Assembly (NCBI RefSeq): GCF_013304825.1
Contig: NZ_JAAWUO010000003.1
Location: 210,289-274,288 of the forward strand
Length of the DNA stretch: 64,000 bases
Reading direction: 5' to 3'
Source of the DNA: Blautia schinkii
GTDB taxonomy: Bacteria > Bacillota > Clostridia > Lachnospirales > Lachnospiraceae
The notes beneath the pieces were generated by a model, which was given only the letters and a program-made list of their open reading frames with translations, did not search any database and had not been told where the DNA came from. Position 1 is the stretch's first letter, and every line of letters starts with the position of its first letter. A program made the translations under genes and the position numbers. This document shows, in pieces, positions 55,077-62,332 of this stretch.

Positions 55077-55652
55077 TTATTTTGTGATTGAATCACTTGG
55101 AAGATCAATCTGTAAAACCGGATTAGCATTAAAATTGTTATCATATGGTGTGATTGTAAGACCGCCAATCAGTTCTTTTGTGATTTTCGCATGGAGGGCT
55201 GATGTCTCAAATGTACGACTGATAGAAGAGTTTCCATCATTTTCAGTCTCAACTGAAGCTTCCAGAATATTATATCTTGTTCCCGGATGCTTTGTGCAGT
55301 TAGTAGCTCCAGCATCTTCAAGTTTCGCAGTCACGCCATCTGCGGTTCCTAATGTTTTAATGCCTAACTGTGTATTGTTAATCGGTAACTTAAAAGTAAT
55401 CACTCCAGCACTGGAAATATGTACTGTAACGTTATTTGTTGCAGCATTTTTAGGCGGGATTGCTGTATCATTCAGATACGCATTATATAAATGCTGCGGT
55501 GCCTGATCTCGTGGAACATAAAGATTTACAGATGCTGTGTAATCTCCGCTCTTATAAGATGCAGCGCTTGCTGTTAATGGAAGTGCAGTAACCACCATTG
55601 CTGCTGATGCTACCACGATGCTCATTTTCTTGAGTAAGCTCTTCTTGTTCAT
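55077..55652 (-). CDS. Secreted beta-rich surface protein
   Basis: 191 residues with a typical signal peptide (MNKKSLLKKMSIVVAS...LTASA, cleavage near residue 30) and AAGGAGG 9 nt before the ATG. The mature part opens KSGDYTASVNLYVPRD, resembling the GTYTVTANVYVP segment of the neighbouring pilin, and the rest is Asn/Thr/Ala-rich with no sorting signal or membrane anchor. The pair may be a secreted accessory and its wall-attached partner, or this may be a truncated ligand-binding (NEAT-like) domain. Family not certain. It has a promoter with a structured 5' leader. Confidence 0.7.
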   Translation of the reverse strand: MNKKSLLKKMSIVVASAAMVVTALPLTASAASYKSGDYTASVNLYVPRDQAPQHLYNAYLNDTAIPPKNAATNNVTVHISSAGVITFKLPINNTQLGIKTLGTADGVTAKLEDAGATNCTKHPGTRYNILEASVETENDGNSSISRTFETSALHAKITKELIGGLTITPYDNNFNANPVLQIDLPSDSITK

Positions 55653-55768
55653 AATTCTTGTCCTCCTTGAAGTACATTTTTATAATTTGCAATTTCATGG
55701 CCATTGAAATATTGAGATCTATGTATCACAGGTTGATCCTGTAAATACCAAATTAATTTTTACTTTTT

Positions 55769-55853
55769 TCAGTGACTTAGTCGGTTTTATAAGACTAACT
55801 CACTGAGATTTTTTTTGGAGCGATCTGCGCTCCAGCAATATGATTATAACATA
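55769..55853 (-). promoter_or_regulatory. Extended -10 promoter and stem-loop leader of the surface protein
   Basis: On the minus strand TGTTATAAT (55851-55843) is an extended -10. The expected start of transcription, near 55836, lies at the foot of the stem GGAGCG/CGCTCC (55833-55817). After an A-tract a second 14-bp stem, TCAGTGA(G)TTAGTC with GACTAA(G)TCACTGA, spans 55806-55769. The leader is then about 115 nt longer before the start codon. The first stem could protect the 5' end. No known riboswitch consensus was recognised. Confidence 0.5.
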
Positions 55854-56135
55854 GGTCCTTAAAATCTTGCATTAATAGCTATTAAGTGCAACTAACTTTT
55901 TTTGCGAATTATTATACTTTTTCTCATTAGCGCTGAAAAATTTAAAAAAATTATTTTTTTGAGATTTTAGACTATTTTGTACTTATATAAAAGTATTGTT
56001 TTATAACGACAATTTCTCACCTTTTGTACATACATTTTTTATATCTGATTTTCATTAAATGTCCTATCAACCTCCCCTTTCATCCAGTCAATATCCTTTG
56101 ATACCCCGAAAGTATATAGAAAATAGCACTTTCAA

Positions 56136-56164
56136 TTGACGTAAGCAAAAGATATTAATAAAAT
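56136..56164 (+). promoter_or_regulatory. Predicted promoter of cbiZ
   Basis: TTGACG (56136-56141), 17-bp spacer, TAAAAT (56159-56164), 29 bp before the start codon; AGAAGGAA lies 7 nt from the ATG. Confidence 0.6.
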
Positions 56165-56192
56165 AAATAAAAACATACAAGAAGGAAACGTA

Positions 56193-57302
56193 ATGAATAC
56201 ATTTTTTACCTGCGAGCAAAAATTGGGGAATACCATCTTCACTTTTTCACAAAAAACAAAAGTTCTTAGCACAAGTCCTTTAAACGGAGGCCTTACAAGG
56301 CACCTTTCTCATGCTGTAAATATCAATTGTATGAATGGTTCTTATGAATGTAAAATGCTTGGAGATACTTATGAAAAAGATCTAGCTGCACATGTCCACG
56401 CCCTTGGTCTTTCACCCTCCTGCACTACTGCCTTAAGTACCGCAGCCTGGACTGAATTACGTGCTATAGAAGAAGTATGCTTCCGGGATCTTACGGTAAC
56501 TGCTGTTGTGACCGGTGGAATTGACTCCAATGGCATGCATCCCGGCGATCCCGCTTCTTACTACGAAGAGGATGGAAATTATGAAATGCCTCTTCCTGGA
56601 ACGATCAATATTTTTCTGTTCATTAATCAGAATTTGACTGATACAGCAATGTCCAGAGCACTGATGCTTTGTGGAGAATCGAAAGCTGCTGCTGTTTCTC
56701 AGTTATTACTGGGAAGCTGCTATTCCGAAGAAATCGCAACAGGTTCTGGGACTGATGGAATTGTAATCGCTTCTAATCTTTGTGGTACCAGAACTCTTAC
56801 GGATGCTTCTGGACATTCCAAACTTGGTGAACTGATTGGAAAATCCGTGAAATCTGCCGTAAAACAAGCTCTTCTTAACCAAACAGCGGCCTCTGGCCCG
56901 AGGCAATTTCTTTTATCTGCACGCACTGCAAGATATAAGATCACACCTGCTACTTTATGGGAGTTTTATATAGAATACAGAAAAATTTTTAATGATTTTA
57001 AGATTTCTTTTGAAATGCCCTCATTATTGGAGCAGAAGTTTCTTACACACAATCGTACCAGTAACCTGGTTCTATGTGTATCACTTTATCTTCACCTTAT
57101 GGATCAGGTTCGTTGGGAGTTGATTATGGAGCCGGAAGCTATCCGGGAGGGGAAACGTCTTCTAATTTATGGACTCTATTGGAAAGATGGAGACTTTTTT
57201 GAAAAAGCATATCCGGCAAAAGCATGGGAGCAGCCCGGATTGCTGCATTTTTCATTAAAAGAACAGCTTATGTATCTGCTTTTATTGTATATTGCTATTT
57301 AG
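56193..57302 (+). CDS. cbiZ: Adenosylcobinamide amidohydrolase CbiZ family
   Basis: 369 residues. The CbiZ-type core spans about residues 25-240: VLSTSPLNGGLTRHLSHAVN, AVVTGGIDSNGMHPGDPASYY, LPGTINIFLFINQNLTD, the CGESKAAAVSQLL helix and ATGSGTDGIVIASN. The family removes the aminopropanol or other side chain of incomplete corrinoids so they can be rebuilt into cobamides. About 125 extra C-terminal residues (FYIEYRKIFNDFK...) are unrecognised. No cobamide synthesis gene or cobalamin riboswitch is adjacent; it is a single-gene transcript with its own promoter and terminator. Confidence 0.82.
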   Translation: MNTFFTCEQKLGNTIFTFSQKTKVLSTSPLNGGLTRHLSHAVNINCMNGSYECKMLGDTYEKDLAAHVHALGLSPSCTTALSTAAWTELRAIEEVCFRDLTVTAVVTGGIDSNGMHPGDPASYYEEDGNYEMPLPGTINIFLFINQNLTDTAMSRALMLCGESKAAAVSQLLLGSCYSEEIATGSGTDGIVIASNLCGTRTLTDASGHSKLGELIGKSVKSAVKQALLNQTAASGPRQFLLSARTARYKITPATLWEFYIEYRKIFNDFKISFEMPSLLEQKFLTHNRTSNLVLCVSLYLHLMDQVRWELIMEPEAIREGKRLLIYGLYWKDGDFFEKAYPAKAWEQPGLLHFSLKEQLMYLLLLYIAI

Positions 57303-57335
57303 ATAGTGCTAAAAATTTCTAACTTTTAATATAAA

Positions 57336-57362
57336 TGGGTAAGTCGAAAACCGACTTACCCA
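57336..57362 (+). terminator. Intrinsic terminator downstream of cbiZ
   Basis: TGGGTAAGTCG pairs with CGACTTACCCA around a short A-rich loop, followed by AT-rich sequence ending in TTTTTATT. Confidence 0.65.
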
Positions 57363-57380
57363 CTATAATATTATTTTTAT

Positions 57381-57662
57381 TTACTTCGCTACACACATGT
57401 TTTCATCAATCCATTTATGGATGTCATCTTCGCTTACTTTAACCAAACGGGCAATTTTCTTAACATCCATCCCCTCTTCTGCCATAGAAAGAGCTGTCTC
57501 TTTTGCTTTTTTTAGTTCGCCGCTTTCTATTCCTTCGCTATAAATTTTTTCCATTTCATGGCACATAAGTTCAACTCCATTCTGCGTGTCTTTTAATTCA
57601 TGTACCCGTTTTACAACAACCGGACTGTGCATTTCATCCGCATTCCTGTTTGTGAGATCATA
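57381..57662 (-). pseudogene. C-terminal remnant of an Rpn-family nuclease
   Basis: The frame from 57662 down reads DLTNRNADEMHSPVVVKRV and continues into EMEKIYSEGIESG, nearly identical to the last third of the intact Rpn gene at 58260-59117 (NADEMHSPVLAKRVHELKDTQ). The PD-(D/E)xK nuclease domain is missing. Its first codon directly follows the TAG stop of the flavodoxin gene, in the same frame. A stand-alone ATG at 57632 could allow an 83-residue peptide. Probably a duplicate lost by rearrangement. Confidence 0.75.
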
Positions 57663-58106
57663 CTATTTTAACCAATCTGTGATATTTTCATCTGTTGCAT
57701 GGTTCGCATTAAATGGTCTGCACCATTTTGCAGAATATTTCTTTTTGATCTTCACCGCAATTTTTTGTGGTTCTGTAGCTACGCTGGTTGTAAAAATTGC
57801 TGCTTTTTTTCCATTCAGATTTACCTTGTCCAGAAAACTGAATACTGCATTTGGAATTGTTCCACACCAGATCGGGCTTCCTATCAGTATCCTGTCGTAT
57901 GCAGAAATATCAGGAATCTCCATATCCAGTTCTGGCCGCTCATTTAATAAAATTTCTTTTAATGCGGTAAATACCGTTTTTCTATAAGACATCCGGTAAG
58001 ATTTATAAGTCTTAATCTCTGCCAGATCTGCCCCGGAAAGCTGTGCGATCCGTCCAGCAGCTTCTTTTGTCTTTCCTTTCTGCGAAAAATAGATAACTAA
58101 TGTTTT
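57663..58106 (-). CDS. Flavodoxin-family protein without a recognisable start codon
   Basis: Coding sequence of flavodoxin type runs from KTLVIYFSQKGKTKEAAGRIA (FMN phosphate-loop region) through ILIGSPIWCGTIPNAVFSFLDK to NITDWLK. AAGGAG sits at 58118-58113, but the position where an ATG is expected reads CCAAAACATTAG, so the native start seems to be missing; a loss of a few bases including ATG would explain it. The first in-frame ATG (57992) would delete the FMN loop. In-frame stop further upstream (TAA). Either a non-canonical start is used or the gene is dead. Small electron carrier by family. Confidence 0.6.
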   Translation of the reverse strand, partial: KTLVIYFSQKGKTKEAAGRIAQLSGADLAEIKTYKSYRMSYRKTVFTALKEILLNERPELDMEIPDISAYDRILIGSPIWCGTIPNAVFSFLDKVNLNGKKAAIFTTSVATEPQKIAVKIKKKYSAKWCRPFNANHATDENITDWLK

Positions 58107-58210
58107 GGCTCCTTTTCTAATACAATATATTTATGGCTGATGTCTCTACAACTCTGATACAGAATAACTGCTCTATTATAACTGGATATTTACTCTTAAG
58201 CACGATATTA

Positions 58211-58249
58211 TATAAATCAGGGCAAGCCCAACAGACCTGCCCATTTATA
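58211..58249 (-). terminator. Hairpin downstream of the intact Rpn gene
   Basis: TATAAATCAGGGCA and TGCCCATTTATA form an imperfect stem with loop AGCCCAACAGACC, 11 bp after the Rpn stop on the minus strand. The T-tract is weak. Confidence 0.4.
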
Positions 58250-58259
58250 AATGCGTTTC

Positions 58260-59117
58260 TTATTTTATTGCACATAAATTTTCATCAATCCATTTTTGGA
58301 CTTCATTCACATTATGATTTACAGCTTTTGCAATTTTTTCAACAGGCAGACCCATTTCTGCAAGTGAAAGTGCTGTTTCTTTTGCTTTTTTGAGTTCACC
58401 ACGTTTCTCCCCACTTTCCATTCCCTCGCTGTAGATTTTTTCCATCTCATGGCACATAAGCTCAACTCCTTTCTGCGTGTCTTTTAATTCATGTACCCGT
58501 TTTGCAAGAACCGGACTGTGCATTTCATCAGCATTCTTACAATGCAGATCATGCATAAGTCTCCCAAGTTCTGTGTCTTCCTGTTTTCTGGAATTCACAT
58601 ATATAATATGTGCTTCGTCCTGAAAGCTATCATCGGCTTCTTTGATATGCCTGTCAATATGGTAAATAGGAAAGTCATACCCAAGGATGTCATCCCTGGT
58701 AATAAAGATCACATAGCTTTCCGGTAATTCATCAAAATCCTGACCCGGATTTAAAGTGTTCATGTCCATCAAACCACTATGGTAACGTGCCCTCTTAGGT
58801 GATGCACCTTCATTATCCTGCTGGATCTCCACATCAAACTGTTTGCCTTCGGAATCTCTGGCAACACAGTCCATGATTGCAGATCGTCCCTGCAGATTCT
58901 TATAATCCTTCTGGATGATCTGATCAATTACTCGCAGATCCTGTTTTTCCATAATGACCTGCAGAACATATTCCAGGCATTCTCTCTGTTTGAAAACATT
59001 TCTCATAAATATGTCACTCATGAGTGTAAAATTCTTAATAATACCTTTATATCTTTCGTAACGTACTTCCAATCCGTTCTCTGGCACAATTTTTTCATCT
59101 GCCACGTTCGCTGTCAC
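58260..59117 (-). CDS. Rpn-family recombination-promoting nuclease
   Basis: 285 residues of the Rpn/YhgA-like (PDDEXK_2) family: LMSDIFMRNVFKQRECLEYVLQ, the catalytic pattern IMDCVARDSEGKQFDVEIQ (Asp...Glu-x-Gln) and RARYHSGLMD, then a C-terminal tail with repeated ETALSLAEMGLPVEKIAKA. The annotated GTG at 59117 lies too near its GGGAGG; a GTG at 59105 is better placed. Family knowledge: DNA endonucleases linked to RecA-independent gene transfer or phage defence. A C-terminal duplicate lies 0.6 kb away on the same strand. Confidence 0.85.
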   Translation of the reverse strand: MTANVADEKIVPENGLEVRYERYKGIIKNFTLMSDIFMRNVFKQRECLEYVLQVIMEKQDLRVIDQIIQKDYKNLQGRSAIMDCVARDSEGKQFDVEIQQDNEGASPKRARYHSGLMDMNTLNPGQDFDELPESYVIFITRDDILGYDFPIYHIDRHIKEADDSFQDEAHIIYVNSRKQEDTELGRLMHDLHCKNADEMHSPVLAKRVHELKDTQKGVELMCHEMEKIYSEGMESGEKRGELKKAKETALSLAEMGLPVEKIAKAVNHNVNEVQKWIDENLCAIK

Positions 59118-59238
59118 CTCCCACTTTATTCTTTTTATGTTATGAAGAAATTTTCGAAAAAGCTTTTGTTTATTTTATCTTAGCATCAATGAATGACCTT
59201 TACAAGACACTTTTTCCCCGAGTTGTATCGGGTGCTTT

Positions 59239-59451
59239 TTAACCTACCCGTTCCACATAGCATACACTGTTTCCCTTGCACTCAAATTCCGGACAAAGAG
59301 ACAGCCATAATCTTTCCAGATCATTGATGTTTATGGCGTCCAATTCTGTTTCATCTTCTTCACCATAAATATTTACAAAACCGATCCGATATATGCCATA
59401 CTCTTTATGTAGGTTTTTTACTACTTTTCTTCCTGCTCTTCGTATATTCAT
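59239..59451 (-). CDS. Small hypothetical protein
   Basis: 70 residues (MNIRRAGRKVVKNLHKEYGIY...), basic start and acidic middle with ELDAININDLERLW, two cysteines near the end. Its ATG overlaps the stop of the upstream frame by 4 nt (ATGA) and GAGAGGAG is 12 nt upstream. Not a recognised family. The coupling suggests it is genuine. Confidence 0.5.
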   Translation of the reverse strand: MNIRRAGRKVVKNLHKEYGIYRIGFVNIYGEEDETELDAININDLERLWLSLCPEFECKGNSVCYVERVG

Positions 59452-59696
59452 AAGCTCTCTTTTCTCCTCTCTTCTGCTTCCAGCAAAAATGTATTGCAGG
59501 TATAGCTTCCGGAAGCACTGACACCAGCGACCCCTCCAAGGCTGTCCAGATACTGGCTTCCATTTTTAGGACAATAAGCGGGAATCCTTGGCAATTCAAT
59601 TACCGGGATGAAAGCGCAGGATTGTGCATATCTGCATATTGAAATAATATAATAATCTCCCAATCCCTTGGTATTAATTCCGTAACCGGCATATAA
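59448..59696 (-). pseudogene. C-terminal fragment of an unknown protein at the IS605 left end
   Basis: An open frame from 59696 to the stop at 59448 encodes LYAGYGINTKGLGDYYIIS...LPRIPAYCPKNGSQYLDS, ending GVSASGSYTCNTFLLEAEE. A TTG at 59663 could start it but lacks a convincing ribosome site, and the frame opens exactly at the inferred left edge of the IS605-type element, so it looks truncated. The SASGSYTCN stretch recalls the pyroglutamyl-peptidase active-site Cys motif, but the rest does not fit; no function assigned. Confidence 0.4.
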
Positions 59697-59758
59697 TCAA
59701 TCGAAAATACGTTCGTTTTTTTATTGCGCATTTCTACTTGTTATGTTATACTATATGT

Positions 59759-60169
59759 ATGAAAGAAAATCTAATACATTACAGGACTTGTGTGTGTAAT
59801 ATTAATTACCATATGGTGTGATCGGTGAAATACCGGCGGAAGATATTAAACCCAGAAATTGAGGAATATCTAAAGGAACTGGTGCAGCAGATCGCTGAGG
59901 ATAAAGGTTTTACTGTTCATTTATTTGAATGTGGTGAAGGTGCTCATGTCCACTGTTTTGTATCAGCTCCACCAAAACTGTCCATAACAGCGATTGTCAA
60001 GTATCTGAAGGGAATCACCGGCAGAAAACTGTTCGAACGTTTTCCGGAAATAAGAGACCAGATATGGAAGGGAGAGTTGTGGAACCATTCCTATTATGTG
60101 GAAATGATCGGATCTGTATCGGAGGAAAATATCCGCCGTTATATTGAGCATCAGAGCAAGTCGTATTAA
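59759..60169 (+). pseudogene. TnpA, HUH/Y1 transposase with in-frame TGA
   Basis: From the ATG at 59759 the frame reads MKENLIHYRTCVCNINYHMV, then TGA at 59819-59821, then SVKYRRKILNPEIEEYLKELV. Family members have a tryptophan at this point (YHMVW-VKYRRK), so a TGG to TGA change is evident. The HUH motif HVHCFVS and the catalytic Tyr region (WNHSYYVEMIG) are intact. A GTG at 59825 could restart translation without the first strand, which contributes to DNA hairpin binding. Confidence 0.8.
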
Positions 60170-60223
60170 ACCAAGGTGGAGTGTAGATCTCTATCTGCAT
60201 AGCTGTCCAAAGGGGGAAGAGGA

Positions 60224-61480
60224 ATGCTGCTGTCACACAGAACATCTGTAAAGATTCGGCCGGAATATTCCAATATCATAGGGCATATGTGTTATGCAGC
60301 TTCCAAACTCTGTAATGTCTGCAACTACGAACGTCATCATTATAAAGAGCTGGGACTGGAAAAGTATCCTGACTGGTATTATCAGAAAAAAGCGCATAAA
60401 GGAGATCTGTGGTACAGACAGCTTCCGTCACAGACAGCACAGGAAACCTGCAAGCAGCTGGACAAAGCATGGAGATCTTTCTATGTTCTGAAAAAGACCG
60501 GAGGGATCAAAGATCCAAATCCGCCCCGTTTTAAACAGGACAATATCCCGGTCACATACATGCAGATGGGGATCCGGCATGAGAAAGGTTCAGACCAGCT
60601 GCGGCTGTCTCTGCCAAAGGATCTGAAAAGCTATATGGAAGGAACCTATGGGATCCATGAAAGATTTCTACATCTTGAAAATAAGATTTTCAGGGACATG
60701 GATCATATAAAACAATTGCGGATTTATCCGCCGGAAAACGGAAAATGTGACCTTATCGTTATCTACGAGATCGAAGTACCAGAGCAGCTTTTCCAGAATG
60801 GACATTATTTATCTATTGATCCTGGACTTCATAATCTGATGACCTGTTATGATTCCGGAAATGGCCGGACTTTTATCCTTGGAAGGAAATATCTTTCATT
60901 AGAAAGATACTTTCATAAAGAGATCGCCAGAGTGCAGTCTGTCTGGTATGCGCAGCAATCGGAAAGAGGGATAAGATATTCAGGATCATCGAAACATATC
61001 CAGAGACTTTACAGAAAAAAGCAGAATACAGTGAAGGATTATCTTCATAAAGTGACCAGATGGATTGCAGAATACTGCAGAAAAGAAGATATCCGCTGTG
61101 TGGTTGTGGGAGATATCCGAAATATCCGTAAAGAGAAGGATATGGGGCATAAAGTCAACCAGAAGTTTCACGGACTGCCATATAACAGGCTTTATATCAT
61201 GCTAGGATATAAGCTGAAACTGTATGGAATCCAATTGATAAAACAGGAGGAAAGCTATACCAGCCAGTGCAGTCCGTTATCACCGAAAGTATCAAAAAGA
61301 TATGCAGAAGCAACAAACCGAAAAGAACGGGGTATGTATATAACTGACAGAGTAAGCTACAATGCAGATGCAGTAGGCGCGTTTAATATCCTGCGGAAAT
61401 ATCTTTCCGTATCCGGAAAACAGAAGGAACTGTCCATAACCGGACTAAAAAATCCAGAAGTAATAAAAGTAGCTGTATAG
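60224..61480 (+). CDS. tnpB: TnpB-like RNA-guided nuclease (IS605 OrfB), divergent active site
   Basis: 418 residues. A REC-like N-terminal half with the helix-turn-helix-type KLCNVCNYERHHYKEL is followed by the split RuvC domain: Asp in LSIDPGLHNLMTCYDSGNG near 198, the second segment VVVGDIRNIRKEKD near 297, where the usual catalytic Glu (ViEdL) is Gly, and the last Asp in NADAVGAFNIL near 380. The C-terminal zinc finger is degenerate: TSQCSPLSPKVSKR keeps one cysteine. Whether it still cuts is doubtful; the GD motif occurs in some clostridial relatives. Confidence 0.82.
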   Translation: MLLSHRTSVKIRPEYSNIIGHMCYAASKLCNVCNYERHHYKELGLEKYPDWYYQKKAHKGDLWYRQLPSQTAQETCKQLDKAWRSFYVLKKTGGIKDPNPPRFKQDNIPVTYMQMGIRHEKGSDQLRLSLPKDLKSYMEGTYGIHERFLHLENKIFRDMDHIKQLRIYPPENGKCDLIVIYEIEVPEQLFQNGHYLSIDPGLHNLMTCYDSGNGRTFILGRKYLSLERYFHKEIARVQSVWYAQQSERGIRYSGSSKHIQRLYRKKQNTVKDYLHKVTRWIAEYCRKEDIRCVVVGDIRNIRKEKDMGHKVNQKFHGLPYNRLYIMLGYKLKLYGIQLIKQEESYTSQCSPLSPKVSKRYAEATNRKERGMYITDRVSYNADAVGAFNILRKYLSVSGKQKELSITGLKNPEVIKVAV

Positions 61481-61560
61481 CCGAAAGGCAAGCAGTATTG
61501 GTGTCATGGACGCACCCTGAAAAAAGGCGGTATCCCGCCAGATTTCAGATGCTCTGGTAA
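61481..61560 (+). ncRNA. Possible omega-RNA region at the tnpB 3' end
   Basis: TnpB guide RNAs arise from the tnpB 3' end and the right element end. Here 80 nt after the stop contain the hairpin GGCGG/CCGCC and structured flanks. The guide itself would be the host sequence just beyond the right end. Inference from family only. Confidence 0.35.
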
Positions 61561-61936
61561 CTAAGTTGCCGAGTAGTTCACATGCAGAAATGTACATATA
61601 AAAGTTTGTCAAAACATAGTTTTTATTTTCCAGAACATTCTTATAACTGCTGTTAAGTACAAGCCTTGCTCCTATTTTTTCTGCTTTTTCTTTTACCCGC
61701 ATGGCAGTTAAATTTACTGCTTTTCGTATTTCCTGTTCGCTAAGTCCGCTTTGATAATAACGTTCCAAAAACAAAACCAGTTCTTCTGCTTTATTTTCAT
61801 GTGGTTCGCTTTTGACAGTCACATCAACAAACTCAATCGTCTTCCTTTCATCCGCAGCTACAAAAGATCCTTTTTCCTTGTGTTTTTTTGTGATCCTCCT
61901 TTCCGTATTTGCTGATCTGTACTTGTTGTCTGCCAT
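61560..61936 (-). pseudogene. N-terminal part of an unknown protein cut by the IS605 element
   Basis: The frame from 61936 (MADNKYRSANTERRITKKHK) is charged and helical (AEELVLFLERYYQSGLSEQEIRKAVNLTAMRVKEKAEKIGARLV) and looks like a real protein for about 110 residues. It then runs antisense through the IS605 right end to a stop at 61445, which is unlikely to be native. No ribosome site precedes the ATG, and a terminator-like hairpin lies immediately upstream. Not recognised. Confidence 0.45.
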
Positions 61937-61946
61937 ATTTTTGCAA

Positions 61947-61987
61947 CAAAAAAAGGCCATTTAGAAATTTTCATTCTAAATGACCTT
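61947..61987 (-). terminator. Intrinsic terminator-like hairpin
   Basis: AAGGTCATTTAGAA pairs with TTCTAAATGGCCTT (one mismatch) and a T-tract follows on the minus strand. It precedes the 61936 frame, so it may end transcription from an upstream gene or attenuate the fragment. Confidence 0.55.
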
Positions 61988-62332
61988 ATTTATTACAAAG
62001 GCAGGAGGCTTTTGGCTCCTTAATGTTTTACTCCCGGTCAGATCCGGAACCAGCGTTTCTTATCTGTGTTTACAGATACAAATACAAATCTCACAATCAT
62101 ATTAACACAAGATATTGTTGGCGTAAATCGCACTTTTGCTATATTTTGTATTTTCGATTTTCAAAGATTTAATCAACTTCTCGTATTACTTACGGAAATG
62201 TAATTTTACCATTTTTATTTATACGAATTTTAAATGTACCACCAAACATTTTATTGTTATTTTTTTTATCTCTACAGTAAAAATATCCAATTGCGGTATC
62301 TCATCCCTCTCTTCGATTAAATTATTCTTTTG
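61988..62332. other. Gene-poor gap with a short reading-frame remnant
   Basis: No intact gene was found. A minus-strand stretch at about 62330-62200 reads NNLIEERDEIPQLDIFTVEIKK, then after a run of eight A residues continues in another frame as KMFGGTFKIRINKNGKITFP and stop, consistent with a frameshifted gene end. 62044-62061 repeats 18 nt of the terminator at 43274-43291. Confidence 0.4.

Larger units (their letters stand above)
59700..61560 (+). mobile_element. IS200/IS605-family element (tnpA pseudogene, tnpB), edges approximate
   Basis: tnpA and tnpB lie in the same orientation 54 bp apart. Left edge is inferred from the end of the minus-strand fragment at 59696, right edge from a subterminal hairpin GGCGG-TATC-CCGCC (61525-61538) after tnpB. 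The element family transposes by single-strand peel-and-paste and leaves no target duplication, so edges cannot be fixed without a homologue. Confidence 0.7.

Noticed and set aside
55769..55833. Plus-strand terminator at the surface protein leader
   Set aside because: The stem is followed by T residues on the plus strand, but no plus-strand gene lies upstream; the structure is better explained as the 5' leader of the minus-strand gene.
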